Made by a program: the position numbers and the translations under genes. This document shows positions 26,624 through 35,561 of a stretch of 64,000 bases of DNA, in pieces. Location of the stretch: the NCBI RefSeq assembly GCF_937871615.1, contig NZ_CALMPA010000046.1, positions 62,001 through 126,000 of the forward strand, given 5' to 3'. Every line of letters begins with the position of its first letter. Within the stretch, counting starts at the first letter, position 1. Source of the DNA: an uncultured Sphingomonas sp. (lineage in GTDB: Bacteria > Pseudomonadota > Alphaproteobacteria > Sphingomonadales > Sphingomonadaceae). Below the pieces are notes generated by a model that saw only the letters and a list, made by a program, of their open reading frames with translations, did not search any database and was not told where the DNA came from.

Positions 26624-27376
26624 TCAGTTCGCGCCGTCCGCCATCAGATCGACCTCGGTGCCCCCGCCCTTGCGCGGGCGGAGCATGACGAACAGCGCGC
26701 CCTTTCCGGGCGCCGTGCCCGCCAGCACATGATCGGTGCCGTCCAGCCCGTGCTGCGCGGCGATGCCCGCGTCTCCCGCCTTGGTGAAATACCAGTCGAG
26801 CAGGCGCTGGAGCGGGGCGGCGCTGGCGAAGTTGACGATGCGCAGCGCACAGCCCTTGCCATCCGCCCCCGCCGCCTCGATCACGCGCGCATCCGGATAG
26901 AGCGGCGCGGCGGCGGGCAGGCGATTGGCCCAGACGGCGGAATAAGAAACATTGCGCGAGCAGGTCACGGCGAAATGCTGGCTCTCGGCGAGCGCGCCGA
27001 GCGTCAGGGTGCGGCGCGCGGCGGCGCATTGCGGGCAGGGGCCGGGGGCGGGCGCGGCGCGCAGATCATCCCGCTCCGCCGGCCCCTTGCGCGCGGCGAT
27101 ATCGTCGGGCGGCAACATGCCGCTCGCCGGCTGCCTGGGGGGGCGGACGACATCGGCATTGGCCTGCTGCACCAGCGCGGGATCGACCATGATCTGATCG
27201 CGCAGCGCGCTTATCAGCGCCGGATCACTGGCCGGGGCGGACTGGTTCGTCGCGGCGAGCATGTTGTCGAGTTCGTCGCTCGCCGCGCTGTCATTTCCCG
27301 GCGCGGCACCACAGGCGCCGAGCGTGATCGCCAGCATCGGCGCCAGCAGCGGCGCAAGGCGACGCGGGAGGAACAT
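26624..27376 (-). CDS. putative lipoprotein of unknown function
   Basis: From the ATG at 27376 (AAGGGG site) the product is 250 residues with a type II signal peptide whose lipobox is TLGAC near residue 19. The mature part starts acidic, has a Pro-rich linker, then a domain with CPQC at about residue 110 and further cysteines at TCSRN and KGC. I do not know the family. The CxxC and extra cysteines suggest disulfides or metal binding outside the cytoplasm. It is convergent with the crcB side and divergent from the next small gene. Confidence 0.75.
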   Translation of the reverse strand: MFLPRRLAPLLAPMLAITLGACGAAPGNDSAASDELDNMLAATNQSAPASDPALISALRDQIMVDPALVQQANADVVRPPRQPASGMLPPDDIAARKGPAERDDLRAAPAPGPCPQCAAARRTLTLGALAESQHFAVTCSRNVSYSAVWANRLPAAAPLYPDARVIEAAGADGKGCALRIVNFASAAPLQRLLDWYFTKAGDAGIAAQHGLDGTDHVLAGTAPGKGALFVMLRPRKGGGTEVDLMADGAN

Positions 27377-27481
27377 GGCAAACCCCTTGGACAATTCGGT
27401 TATGCCATGCCCGATCATGGTTGCCGAAGCGTTGACGCGTCGCCTCCCGTCTTATCGTTGCAATACACCAAGGGCCGCGCC

Positions 27482-27715
27482 ATGTTGTCGGCCATGTTCA
27501 ACATCATCTCGATCCTGATCGGCCTGGTCGCGTTGCTGTTCGCGATACCCGGCGTGCTGCCGTTGCTCGGCTGGCTCAACTGGGCCGCGCTGCCGATCGC
27601 GGTGGTGGGCGCGTTGTTCGGCATGATCTCGTCCAGCGATTCCGGGCGCAACTTCAACCTGCTGGTGCTGCTGATCGCGATCGTGCGGCTTGCGCTGGGC
27701 GGCGGTTTCCTCTGA
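27482..27715 (+). CDS. small membrane protein of unknown function
   Basis: A 77-residue, very hydrophobic protein from the ATG at 27482 (a second ATG is four codons on). Three hydrophobic stretches are visible (about residues 5-28, 31-49 and 58-76), separated by a short polar SSSDSGRN loop. The frame extends far to the left but only as a shadow of the lipoprotein gene. Family not recognised; coding potential is supported by the consistent membrane pattern. Confidence 0.65.
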   Translation: MLSAMFNIISILIGLVALLFAIPGVLPLLGWLNWAALPIAVVGALFGMISSSDSGRNFNLLVLLIAIVRLALGGGFL

Positions 27716-27757
27716 TGCGATCCCGTCGAGCGGGCGGCACGGGGATTGCCTGATCGC

Positions 27758-28504
27758 ATGAACCTGGGGTCGATGCCGGAATTGTCGTGGGAGGTGGTGG
27801 ATCACCTCGCGCTGTCGGTCGTCGCTGCGGGGCGGGACGCGGGCTTTCCTTACGTCGCCGCGCAGAGCGATCTTGGCGATCCGATGCCGATGAAGGACGG
27901 CGAGGGGCGCGCCTATGCCGAATCGCTGCCGTGGGTGGATTCCGATCCCTATTACTGGCGCAATCGCGCGCTTGCGCTGCGCTCCAGCTTCCTGCTCGCC
28001 GCGCGGGTTTTCGCGGAGCCGATCTGGTTCGCCGATGGAAAGCTCGGCTCGTGGCGCCCGACGCGGGGCTTGGCGGCGATTGATTGCAGCCGCGTGACCG
28101 ATGAGTTCGGCTTCACCGGCGCGATTATCGCGCCCGCGCACCTCAGCGGCGGGCAGGTGGGGGCGGTGGTGTGGGTGACGACCGAGCCGATCGACATGGC
28201 CGCCACCTTCGCCGCGCACGCCGCGGGCATGTTTACGATCGCGCTGCAATTCCTCGCGGCGCATAGCGAACTGGCGACCAACCGTCAGCGCGTCACGCCC
28301 GCGATGCTCTCCCCGCGCGAGGCGCAGTGCGTGCGCTGGGCGGCGGCAGGCAAGACCAATACGGAGATCGCGACGATCCTGTCGCTCTCGGTTTCGACGG
28401 TGCGGTTCCACCTGCGCAACGCCGGGGAGAAACTGGGGGCGACGACGCGCGCGCGGATGGTCCAGATCGCCACCGGCATGGGGTTCCTCGGTCGCCACGT
28501 CTGA
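27758..28504 (+). CDS. LuxR-family transcriptional regulator (solo type)
   Basis: A 248-residue regulator. The C-terminal LuxR/GerE helix-turn-helix spans about residues 184-235 (LSPREAQCVRWAAAGKTNTEIATILSLSVSTVRFHL). The N-terminal 170 residues have the size and the DP-containing WVDSDPYYW region expected of an acyl-homoserine-lactone-type sensing domain, but no luxI synthase is nearby, so the inducer may be another ligand such as the substrate of the adjacent catabolic genes. The start could also be TTG at 27746. A lux-box-like dyad begins at its stop codon and precedes the acyl-CoA dehydrogenase gene. Confidence 0.85.
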   Translation: MNLGSMPELSWEVVDHLALSVVAAGRDAGFPYVAAQSDLGDPMPMKDGEGRAYAESLPWVDSDPYYWRNRALALRSSFLLAARVFAEPIWFADGKLGSWRPTRGLAAIDCSRVTDEFGFTGAIIAPAHLSGGQVGAVVWVTTEPIDMAATFAAHAAGMFTIALQFLAAHSELATNRQRVTPAMLSPREAQCVRWAAAGKTNTEIATILSLSVSTVRFHLRNAGEKLGATTRARMVQIATGMGFLGRHV

Positions 28505-28526
28505 CCCCTGACGCCTGTGTCAGGTG
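28503..28526 (+). promoter_or_regulatory. lux-box-like operator copy 1, upstream of the acyl-CoA dehydrogenase
   Basis: CCTGACGCCTGTGTCAGG (28507-28524) is a dyad with CTG-N10-CAG spacing, the arrangement bound by LuxR-type regulators. It sits about 45 bases before the dehydrogenase ATG. A second copy, identical at 19 of 22 aligned positions, lies before the TonB-dependent receptor gene at 34545-34566. Confidence 0.6.
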
Positions 28527-28558
28527 GACAGCGCGCGTGTTCGGCGCATGATAAGCGG

Positions 28559-29707
28559 ATGGATCACCTGCTGACCCCAGAGACGCGCGCGTTCCGCGAC
28601 GAGGTGCGTACCTTCCTCAGTGAACGGCTGCCCGCCGATCTCGCCCGCGCGGCGCGGCGCGCGACCAGCGTGTTCCTCCATCCGGACGTTACGCTGGCGT
28701 GGCAGCGCATCCTCCACGCGCAGGGCTGGGTCGCGCCGGATTGGCCGATCGAGCATGGCGGGCCGGGATGGGATGGCATCCGGCGCTATATCTTCGCGGA
28801 AGAATGCGCGCGCGCGCACGCGCCGTCGCTCGCGCCGCAGGGGCTGAAGATGGTCGCGCCCGTCATCATGCATTACGGCAGCGATGCGCAGAAGGCCGCG
28901 CTGCTGCCGCGCATCCTTTCAGGCGAGGATTATTGGTGCCAGGGCTATTCGGAGCCCGGCGCCGGCTCCGATCTGGCCGCGCTCCGGATGCGCGCGGTGC
29001 GTGACGGCGACGAATATGTGCTCAACGGATCGAAGATCTGGACGACGCACGCGCAATTCGCGAACCGCATGTTCTGCCTCGTCCGCACCAGCGCGGAGGG
29101 GCGCCCGCAATCGGGGATCACCTTCCTGCTACTGGAGATGGCGACGCCGGGCATCACCGTCGCGCCGATTCTGACGCTCGCGGGCGAGCATGAGTTCAAT
29201 CAGGTGTTCTTCGATGATGTGCGCGTGCCTGTCGCCGGGCGGCTCGGCGCGGAGAATGACGGCTGGACGGTCGCCAAGCATCTGCTGACCTTCGAGCGCG
29301 GCGGGCGTTATGCGCCGTATCTCGCCGCGCATCTTGCGCTGCTGCGCGAGGCGGCGGCGCGGACCGGGTGGCTGGAGCAGGCGGGCAATCGCGAGCGGCT
29401 GGGGCGGGAGGCGATCGCGATCGACGCGTTGCGCGCGATCGAGGTCGCCGCGCTGGAGGGCGGCGGCCCGGCGGATGCGGTGCGCCCGTCGATGCTCAAG
29501 GTGCTGGGGACGGAGGCGTCACAACGGCTCGATCATCTGGCGCTCGAAATGGCGGCGACATGGCAGGGCGCGCTCGACGACGCGCCCGATGCGATCGCGA
29601 TCGCCAGCCCACGCTATCTCAACAATCGCGCGGGCAGCATCTATGCGGGTTCCAACGAGATTCAGCGCGATCTGATCGCGCGCGCCGTGGTCGATCAGGC
29701 GGCGTAG
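28559..29707 (+). CDS. acyl-CoA dehydrogenase, full-length subunit
   Basis: A 382-residue flavoenzyme that would introduce an alpha-beta double bond into a CoA thioester. It has the three-domain ACAD layout: the FAD/substrate region CQGYSEPGAGSDLAALRMRAV at about 130-150, then WTTHAQFANRMFCLVRT, and the C-terminal helical domain ending GSIYAGSNEIQRDLIAR near 360-376. The start at 28559 removes a longer tail that would cover the operator. It ends overlapping, tail to tail, the shortened dehydrogenase gene on the other strand by 13 bases. The likely partner is that subunit. Confidence 0.92.
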   Translation: MDHLLTPETRAFRDEVRTFLSERLPADLARAARRATSVFLHPDVTLAWQRILHAQGWVAPDWPIEHGGPGWDGIRRYIFAEECARAHAPSLAPQGLKMVAPVIMHYGSDAQKAALLPRILSGEDYWCQGYSEPGAGSDLAALRMRAVRDGDEYVLNGSKIWTTHAQFANRMFCLVRTSAEGRPQSGITFLLLEMATPGITVAPILTLAGEHEFNQVFFDDVRVPVAGRLGAENDGWTVAKHLLTFERGGRYAPYLAAHLALLREAAARTGWLEQAGNRERLGREAIAIDALRAIEVAALEGGGPADAVRPSMLKVLGTEASQRLDHLALEMAATWQGALDDAPDAIAIASPRYLNNRAGSIYAGSNEIQRDLIARAVVDQAA

Positions 29708-30381
29708 CGGGCAAGGTGCGCGCGGGCGCCGCCGTCGCCCTGCCGCAAGGCGCAGGCGCGGCGGAAATAGCCCGCGAGGCGCAGTTCGGCGGTAAGCCCC
29801 ATCGCGCCGTGAATCTGCACGGCGCCTTCGCCCACGATCCGCGCGGCATCATCGCATGTCACGCGCGCGGCGCTCACGGCGCGTGGCGCGTCGGTGGCGA
29901 GACTTTCCAGCGCGTCGATCGCCGCGCCGGTGATCGCCTCTGCCTGCTCGATCATCATCGCCATATCCGCCATGCGATGCCGGAGCGCCTGAAAGCTGCC
30001 GATCGCGACGCCGAATTGCCGGCGCTCGTGCGAGAATAACGCGGTGTCGCGCAGCATCGTGCGGCACAGGCCGACGATCTCCGCGCAATGCAGCACGGCC
30101 AGCGCATCGGCTGACGCGTCATCGCCAGCGGGTCGCGCGCCATAACGCTTCGCCACCCAATGTTCGGCCCATGGGAGCGCCGCATTCGTCCGGCCCAGCG
30201 CGGCGGCGACCACCGCCGCATCGCGCAGGCTGGTGCCGAGGCCGCCGGCTTCCTCCGCGATGCCGAGCGCATCGAGGCCGTTTCCTTCGATCGCCGTGGC
30301 CCAGTCCGCCGCGCCGCGCGCGAACGTGGCGTCGAGCGTTTCGGCGAGCATCCGCTGTTCGTCCGTGCGCGCGAAAGTCAT
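29695..30381 (-). CDS. shortened acyl-CoA dehydrogenase-like subunit
   Basis: A 228-residue ACAD homologue. The N-terminal helical part is brief and the beta-barrel middle domain that normally holds part of the FAD and substrate is missing. The C-terminal domain is intact (LFSHERRQFGVAIGSFQALRHRMADM, VQIHGAMGLTAELRLAGYFRRA). In heteromeric enzymes such as the steroid-side-chain FadE pairs, one subunit is degenerate in this way and works only with a full partner. The gene is downstream of the CoA ligase (1-base gap) and convergent with the full-length gene. Confidence 0.88.
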   Translation of the reverse strand: MTFARTDEQRMLAETLDATFARGAADWATAIEGNGLDALGIAEEAGGLGTSLRDAAVVAAALGRTNAALPWAEHWVAKRYGARPAGDDASADALAVLHCAEIVGLCRTMLRDTALFSHERRQFGVAIGSFQALRHRMADMAMMIEQAEAITGAAIDALESLATDAPRAVSAARVTCDDAARIVGEGAVQIHGAMGLTAELRLAGYFRRACALRQGDGGARAHLARYAA

Positions 30382-30382
30382 G

Positions 30383-31939
30383 TCAGTTCACCCGTCTGTC
30401 ATGCCCGGCCCAGAACGGCTCGCGCAGTTCGCGACGCAGAATCTTGCCGGATGGATTGCGCGGCAACGCCGCGATGAAATCGACCGATTTCGGGCATTTG
30501 AACCCAGCGATGCGCGCGCGTGCATGGGCGATGATCGCATCAGCGTCGGCGGGTTCGCCGGGCTTCAGCACCACGATCGCCTTCACCGCCTCGCCCCAGC
30601 GCGCATCGGGGATGCCGATCACCGCCACGTCGGCCACCGCGGGATGGCCGTAGATCGCGCTTTCCACCTCCGCTGGATAAACATTCTCCGCGCCGGTGAT
30701 AATCATGTCCTTGATGCGGTCCTGGATGAACAGATAGCCTTCTTCATCGAGCAGGCCGGCATCGCCCGTGCGCAGCCAGCCATCGCCGATCAGCGCGCGC
30801 GCGGTTTCCTCCGGCTTGCCCCAATAGCCCGTGGTGTTGTTGGGGCTGCGGATCGCGACTTCGCCGATCGCGCCGGGCGGCAGCGCGTTGCCGTCCGCGT
30901 CGATGATCTTCAGCTCCACGCCCGCCAGCGCCTTGCCCGCCGCCGTCATCTTGTGTTCGCGATCGGGCCGGTGATCCTCGGGCGGCAGGGCGACCACGCC
31001 GCCCCAGGTCTCGGTCATGCCGTAAACCTGCACGAAGCCGCAGCCGATCCGCTCCACCGCCTGTTTGAGCAACGGCAGCGGGATCGGGCTGGCGCCATAA
31101 GAGAGCGTTTCGATCGAGGAGAAATCGGCATCCGCGGCCTTCGGATGCTGAAGCATGATCCCGATCGCGGCGGGAACGAGGAACAGCCGTTTCACGCGAT
31201 GCGCCGCGATCGCGTCGATCACCGCGCCGGGATCATATTCGGCATGGACGATCAGTTCCTGCCCGTTGTTGATCGCGCCCAGCACCACGCCGACCCCGCC
31301 GATATGGCCATAAGGCATGGCGATGATCGTCGTGTCGCCCGGCTCCGACAGCAGCCAGTCGATCCCCGCCGCGATCTGGTTGGCGCGCTGGCGGATGCCG
31401 TTGGCGTGGCTCAGCATCACGCCCTTCGGCTTGCCCGTCGTGCCGGAGGTGTAGAGCTGGAGGACGATATCCTCCTCGCTTACTGATACCGGCGGCGGCG
31501 TCGCGGGGGCGCCATCGCGCAATGCGACATAGCCGGCATCGTCCATCGCGATTACGGCAAGGCCGTGCTGTGCCGCCGCTTCCCCGATCGCGGCGAAGGC
31601 CGGTTCGACGAACAGCGCCGCCGCGCCACTGTCTTCAAGGATATAGGCGATCTCGGGCGGGGCGAGGCGCCAGATGATCGGCACGAAGACGACGCCGGCG
31701 CGCGCCGCGCCCAGCGCCAGTTCGATCGCATGATCGCTGTTCTTGCCGAGATAGGCGATGCGATCGCCCTTCTTCAGCCCCATCGCGATCATCGCATTCG
31801 CCACCTGATCGGCATGAGCGTCGAACGCGGCATAGCTCGTCACCCGGCCATTGTGGCGCAGCGCCACCCCATCGGGCCGGGTGGCGGCATGATGGCGCAG
31901 AGCGTCGCCGAATGTCCGGGGGAGGGGGGCGTTGGTCAT
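30383..31939 (-). CDS. AMP-forming acyl-CoA ligase
   Basis: The enzyme activates a carboxylic acid to its CoA thioester using ATP. The 518-residue protein has the P-loop-like LYTSGTTGKPKGVMLSHANG at about residues 163-180, the YGMTETWGG motif near 305, the hinge TGDAGLLDEEGYLFIQDRIKDMI near 395-415 and the catalytic Lys in NPSGKILRREL near 497. The substrate is unknown; neighbours suggest a hydrophobic acid taken up by the TonB receptor and oxidised by the two dehydrogenase subunits. It lies 45 bases after the receptor gene. Confidence 0.92.
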   Translation of the reverse strand: MTNAPLPRTFGDALRHHAATRPDGVALRHNGRVTSYAAFDAHADQVANAMIAMGLKKGDRIAYLGKNSDHAIELALGAARAGVVFVPIIWRLAPPEIAYILEDSGAAALFVEPAFAAIGEAAAQHGLAVIAMDDAGYVALRDGAPATPPPVSVSEEDIVLQLYTSGTTGKPKGVMLSHANGIRQRANQIAAGIDWLLSEPGDTTIIAMPYGHIGGVGVVLGAINNGQELIVHAEYDPGAVIDAIAAHRVKRLFLVPAAIGIMLQHPKAADADFSSIETLSYGASPIPLPLLKQAVERIGCGFVQVYGMTETWGGVVALPPEDHRPDREHKMTAAGKALAGVELKIIDADGNALPPGAIGEVAIRSPNNTTGYWGKPEETARALIGDGWLRTGDAGLLDEEGYLFIQDRIKDMIITGAENVYPAEVESAIYGHPAVADVAVIGIPDARWGEAVKAIVVLKPGEPADADAIIAHARARIAGFKCPKSVDFIAALPRNPSGKILRRELREPFWAGHDRRVN

Positions 31940-31984
31940 GCCCGTATCGCCGATCGCATCAGTTTTCCTCTCCCATCCATCCTG

Positions 31985-34471
31985 TCAGAACTTGAAGCCA
32001 GCGGTCGCGCCCCAGGTCCGCACCTGTCCGGGGAAGCGGACCACCACGTTGGCGTTGCTGGCAACGGCGGTCCAGTAATATTGATCGAACAGGTTGCGGC
32101 CCCAGATGCTGAACGACCAGCTATCGTCATTCGCCTTCACGCCAAGCCCGGCGTTGACGGTGGTATAGGGCTTGATGTCGTAGAGCGGATTGATCTCGAA
32201 TGTCGTCGTCTGCCGCGATTGATACCGCAGATTGGCATTGGCGGTGAGATTGAGCCGGTCGGTGATCGGCTGATCGACCAGCGCGGTGCCGGAAAGCGTC
32301 AGCTCCGGGCTGTAGATGAAGCGCGCGCCCGCGAAATCCTGCGTCTTTCCGGCGGCGTTGGTGCCGATATACTGGTCGATCCGCGTTTTCAGCCACAAGG
32401 CGTTGCCGATCAGCGTGAAGGCGCTGGTCGGGCGGATCGTCAGTTCGCCTTCGACGCCATAGGCTTTCGATTTCGGCACGTTATCCAGCCGCGAAAGCGC
32501 GGTGTAGATCGGATCGGCGAAATAGGTGCTGATCTGCTTGTCTTTGTAATCGTAATAGAATGCCGCGAGATTGAGCTGGACCTTGCGATCGAGCATCCCG
32601 AGCTTCGCGCCGATTTCGTATGCGGTGAGCTGCTCCTGCTTCACCGGCCCGTTCTGTCGCGCGATATTGGCGGCGTTGATCGGCGTGGTGCCGGATTTAT
32701 AGCCGCGCGAGATCGACGCATAGAAAAGCGTCGTCGCGCTCGGCGTCAGATCCAGCGCGGCGCGCCATGCGAAATTATCCTCGTCGATCAGCGAGGTGAC
32801 GAGGCCGAAGCTGTTCGTCGCGGGGTTATAGGTGTTGCACTGATTGGCGCTGATAGGCGCGGCCAGCGTACCATAGAGTTGCAGGAACAGCGCGCGATTG
32901 GCGAGGTTGATGTTGGGCAGCATACTGCCGTTGAAATCGCGCGAGCAGCCGGCGTAATTCTGCTTGTCGCGCGTGTATCGGCCGCCGAGCGTCAGCTTCA
33001 GCAGATCGTTGAAGGCATAATCGGCGTTGCCGAAGATGCTCCACGTCCGCGTGTCGATATTGCCCACGTCGCGATAGGTGCGGAATGCGGTGGACGCATC
33101 CGCCACCGTATAACCGAAGGTGTTGAGCGGGGAGGCGAGCAATTGCAGCGTGCCCGCGCGCACCAGCCCGACATTGGCGTTCTGCCCCAGCAGCGTGCGG
33201 TTGCTGTCGAGGATCGTATCCTTGGCGTAATAGCCGCCAATCAGCCAGTTATAGCCCGGCCCGTCGCCCTCTACGCGCATCTCCTGCGCGAAGCTCTTGA
33301 TATGGCCGTTCGCCTGCTGGATCAGGATTTCATAGGGCACGCCGGACCAGTCGAACGTCGCTTGCCGATCGAACTCGTTATAGCCGGTGAGCGAGACGAT
33401 CCGCACATGCTCGCCAAGATCGAGCTGGATGCGGCCCTTCAGCCCGAGGAACCAGTTATCCTCCGCGAGTGGCCCGGACAGGCCCGCGCCGCGCCCGATA
33501 TCGGCGCCGCGCGCCGCCCTGGGATCCCAATCCGCCTGGCTGCCGCTGGTGGGCATATGGCTGGCGATATAGCTTGCGACGCCGGGCGCGTTGAACAGGC
33601 TGGCGGTCGATCCGCTGCCCGGCGTGGTCGCCGGGGTGAAGCCGATGCCTTGCCCCGCCACGGTATCGGATTTGTTGGCCCAATAGGTCGCCGACAGATC
33701 AATTTTGAAGCGCCCCGGCTGGAGCGCGAGCGAGCCGCGCAGGCCGTAGCGCCTGACTTTGCCGAGCCGCTCGCCACGGCTGTTGCTCACCTGCCAGCCC
33801 TCGTCGCTAATGTCGGCGCGATAGCCGAGGCGCGCCTGGATACCCTCGGCGATCGGGCCGGTGACATAGCCGCCGACATTGAGCGTGCGATAATTGCCGA
33901 CATCCACGCTCATCGCGCCCGATGCGGTTTCGCTCGGCTTGCCGGTGACGAAATTGATGAGGCCGGCGGTGGTGTTGCGCCCGTAAAGCGTGCCCTGCGG
34001 CCCTTTCAGAACCTCGACGCGCTCGATATCAATCATCGGGCCGGTGTTCATGATCGGATAGGCGTAGGCGACCTCGTCGGTATAGGTGCCGACGGTCGAG
34101 GTGGACGACAGGTTGATCGTGTTGAAGCCGATCCCGCGCAGCGTATAGGTCGGCACGCCCTGATAGCTTTGCGCCACCGTGAAGCTCGGCACGACGGCGG
34201 CGAGATCGCGCACGTTGTTGACGCGCAGTTCCTGCAAGGTCTCGGCGGTAAGCGCCTGAACCGAGATGCCGACGCGGTTGATCGATTCCGCGCGGCGCTG
34301 CGCGGTGACGATGATGTCGCCGGGTATCTGCTGGGCGCCAGCGGTCTGTTGACCGTCGGTGGCCGTTTCCGGTTCGGCGCGTTGCGCGTGCGCCGCGCCC
34401 GCGCCGATCAGCGCGATGGCCGCCGTGCCGCCGTAAAGCGCATTGCAAATGTGCCGGATCGTCATGCTCAT
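31985..34471 (-). CDS. TonB-dependent outer-membrane receptor
   Basis: A substrate-specific outer-membrane transporter energised by TonB. The start at 34471 (MSMTIRH, strong GGAGGGG site) gives 828 residues with a signal peptide ending AHAQ near residue 30. It is followed by a TonB box (GDIIVTAQRR at about 50-60), a plug domain (RVEVLKGPQGTLYGRNTTAGLINFVTGKP at about 150-180) and a C-terminal barrel ending in Phe (TAGFKF). Family members in sphingomonads serve many organic substrates. Position before a CoA ligase and a dehydrogenase points to uptake of a hydrophobic acid or steroid-like compound (inferred). Confidence 0.93.
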   Translation of the reverse strand: MSMTIRHICNALYGGTAAIALIGAGAAHAQRAEPETATDGQQTAGAQQIPGDIIVTAQRRAESINRVGISVQALTAETLQELRVNNVRDLAAVVPSFTVAQSYQGVPTYTLRGIGFNTINLSSTSTVGTYTDEVAYAYPIMNTGPMIDIERVEVLKGPQGTLYGRNTTAGLINFVTGKPSETASGAMSVDVGNYRTLNVGGYVTGPIAEGIQARLGYRADISDEGWQVSNSRGERLGKVRRYGLRGSLALQPGRFKIDLSATYWANKSDTVAGQGIGFTPATTPGSGSTASLFNAPGVASYIASHMPTSGSQADWDPRAARGADIGRGAGLSGPLAEDNWFLGLKGRIQLDLGEHVRIVSLTGYNEFDRQATFDWSGVPYEILIQQANGHIKSFAQEMRVEGDGPGYNWLIGGYYAKDTILDSNRTLLGQNANVGLVRAGTLQLLASPLNTFGYTVADASTAFRTYRDVGNIDTRTWSIFGNADYAFNDLLKLTLGGRYTRDKQNYAGCSRDFNGSMLPNINLANRALFLQLYGTLAAPISANQCNTYNPATNSFGLVTSLIDEDNFAWRAALDLTPSATTLFYASISRGYKSGTTPINAANIARQNGPVKQEQLTAYEIGAKLGMLDRKVQLNLAAFYYDYKDKQISTYFADPIYTALSRLDNVPKSKAYGVEGELTIRPTSAFTLIGNALWLKTRIDQYIGTNAAGKTQDFAGARFIYSPELTLSGTALVDQPITDRLNLTANANLRYQSRQTTTFEINPLYDIKPYTTVNAGLGVKANDDSWSFSIWGRNLFDQYYWTAVASNANVVVRFPGQVRTWGATAGFKF

Positions 34472-34544
34472 GGATCCCCTCCAGTAATGAACGGCTTCTG
34501 CGAGCCGATTGTGGAGCAAGGGGGTAGCAGGCCCGGCCGCCGCC

Positions 34545-34568
34545 GACCCCTGACACCTATGACAGGGG
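34545..34568 (-). promoter_or_regulatory. lux-box-like operator copy 2, upstream of the TonB receptor
   Basis: CCTGACACCTATGACAGG (34549-34566) repeats the dyad found at 28507-28524 with CTG-N10-CAG spacing, and its outer arms extend to CCCCTG/CAGGGG (34547-34568). It lies about 85 bases before the receptor ATG and overlaps the last codons of the LysR gene. Confidence 0.6.
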
Positions 34569-35453
34569 CGCGAGGGAAGGGCGCACTTCCGCGATAAGTT
34601 CCAGCAGCGCATCCGCCGCGCGGGTGCGATAGCGTTCCTTGTGGCGCAGCCCGAAGAAGGATCGCGGCCCGAAGTCGATCGGCAGCGCCTGAAGCCGGCC
34701 GGCGTTGATCGCGGGGACGACGACCAGCGATGACAGCGCGGCGATCCCCGCGCCGACCTCCACCGCGGTGCGCGCGCTCTCGTTCGACGGGAGGACAAGC
34801 GCGACATCGAGCGTGGCGGGATCGACGCCGAGCAGGCGCAGGTTTTCGTTGAGCGTCGAGCGGGTGCCCGATCCCGGCTCGCGCATCACCCAGCGCGCGC
34901 GTTGCAGCCATGCCGCGTCGATCGGTTGCGGCGCGACGTGCGGCGCCGCGACCAGCATCAGGCGATCTTCCCCCAGCGGCCAGTGCGCCAGCATCGGATC
35001 GTCCACCCGGCCTTCGACAATGCCGATATCCGCCTCGCCTTCATGGATCAGATGGGCGGTCTGTTCGGTATTGCCGATCGAAAGGTTCACCGCGATTCCG
35101 GGATAGCGCTCGCGAAAGAGCGCGAGGATCGCGGGCAGCCAGTAAGCCGCGATCGTCTGGCTCGCCATCACGCGCAGCGAGCCACGCCGCAGCCCGCCGA
35201 ATTCCTCCAGCAGCAGTTCCGCCGCCGCCGCGCGCGCCAGCACGCCGCGCGCTTCCTCCAGAAAGGCGCGCCCGGCCTCGGTAAGCCGGATGCCGCGCCC
35301 GACGCGATCGAACAGCTTGATCGCGTGGCGCTCCTCCAGTGCGGCGATCGCGGCCGAGGCGGCCGATTGGGTGACGTTCAACGCGCGCGCCGCCGCCGTC
35401 ACATGTTCGCGCTCGGCGACGCCGACGAAGATGCGGAGCTGCTCCAGTGTCAT
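34557..35453 (-). CDS. LysR-family regulator, probably of the divergent yeiH-like gene
   Basis: A 298-residue LysR-type regulator from the ATG at 35453 (MTLEQLRIF; an ATG six codons upstream is possible). The N-terminal winged helix spans about residues 1-60 (ALNVTQSAASAAIAALEERHAIKLFDR). The C-terminal effector domain has the two-lobed substrate-binding fold with GSLRVMASQTIAAYWLPAIL. It is of the CysB/CbbR/YeiE-like group and lies divergently from a YeiH-family transporter, a common pair. The 108-base gap should hold its binding site. Confidence 0.9.
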   Translation of the reverse strand: MTLEQLRIFVGVAEREHVTAAARALNVTQSAASAAIAALEERHAIKLFDRVGRGIRLTEAGRAFLEEARGVLARAAAAELLLEEFGGLRRGSLRVMASQTIAAYWLPAILALFRERYPGIAVNLSIGNTEQTAHLIHEGEADIGIVEGRVDDPMLAHWPLGEDRLMLVAAPHVAPQPIDAAWLQRARWVMREPGSGTRSTLNENLRLLGVDPATLDVALVLPSNESARTAVEVGAGIAALSSLVVVPAINAGRLQALPIDFGPRSFFGLRHKERYRTRAADALLELIAEVRPSLAPLS

Positions 35454-35561
35454 GCGGGCAATCTGCCCCAAATCATCGTGAATTGCGATTGGAAAGACAA
35501 AAACATCGCGTTAGATGGATTGAATGAGCTGACCTAGACGGGGAGGCGAAAGGATCATCTC

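Noticed and set aside
31565..34597. 1010-codon open frame on the plus strand
   Set aside because: It lies exactly antisense to the CoA ligase and TonB receptor, both with full motif sets. Long antisense frames are common in DNA of this G+C content, and this one shows only Arg/Ala/Gly/Asp-rich sequence with no domain.
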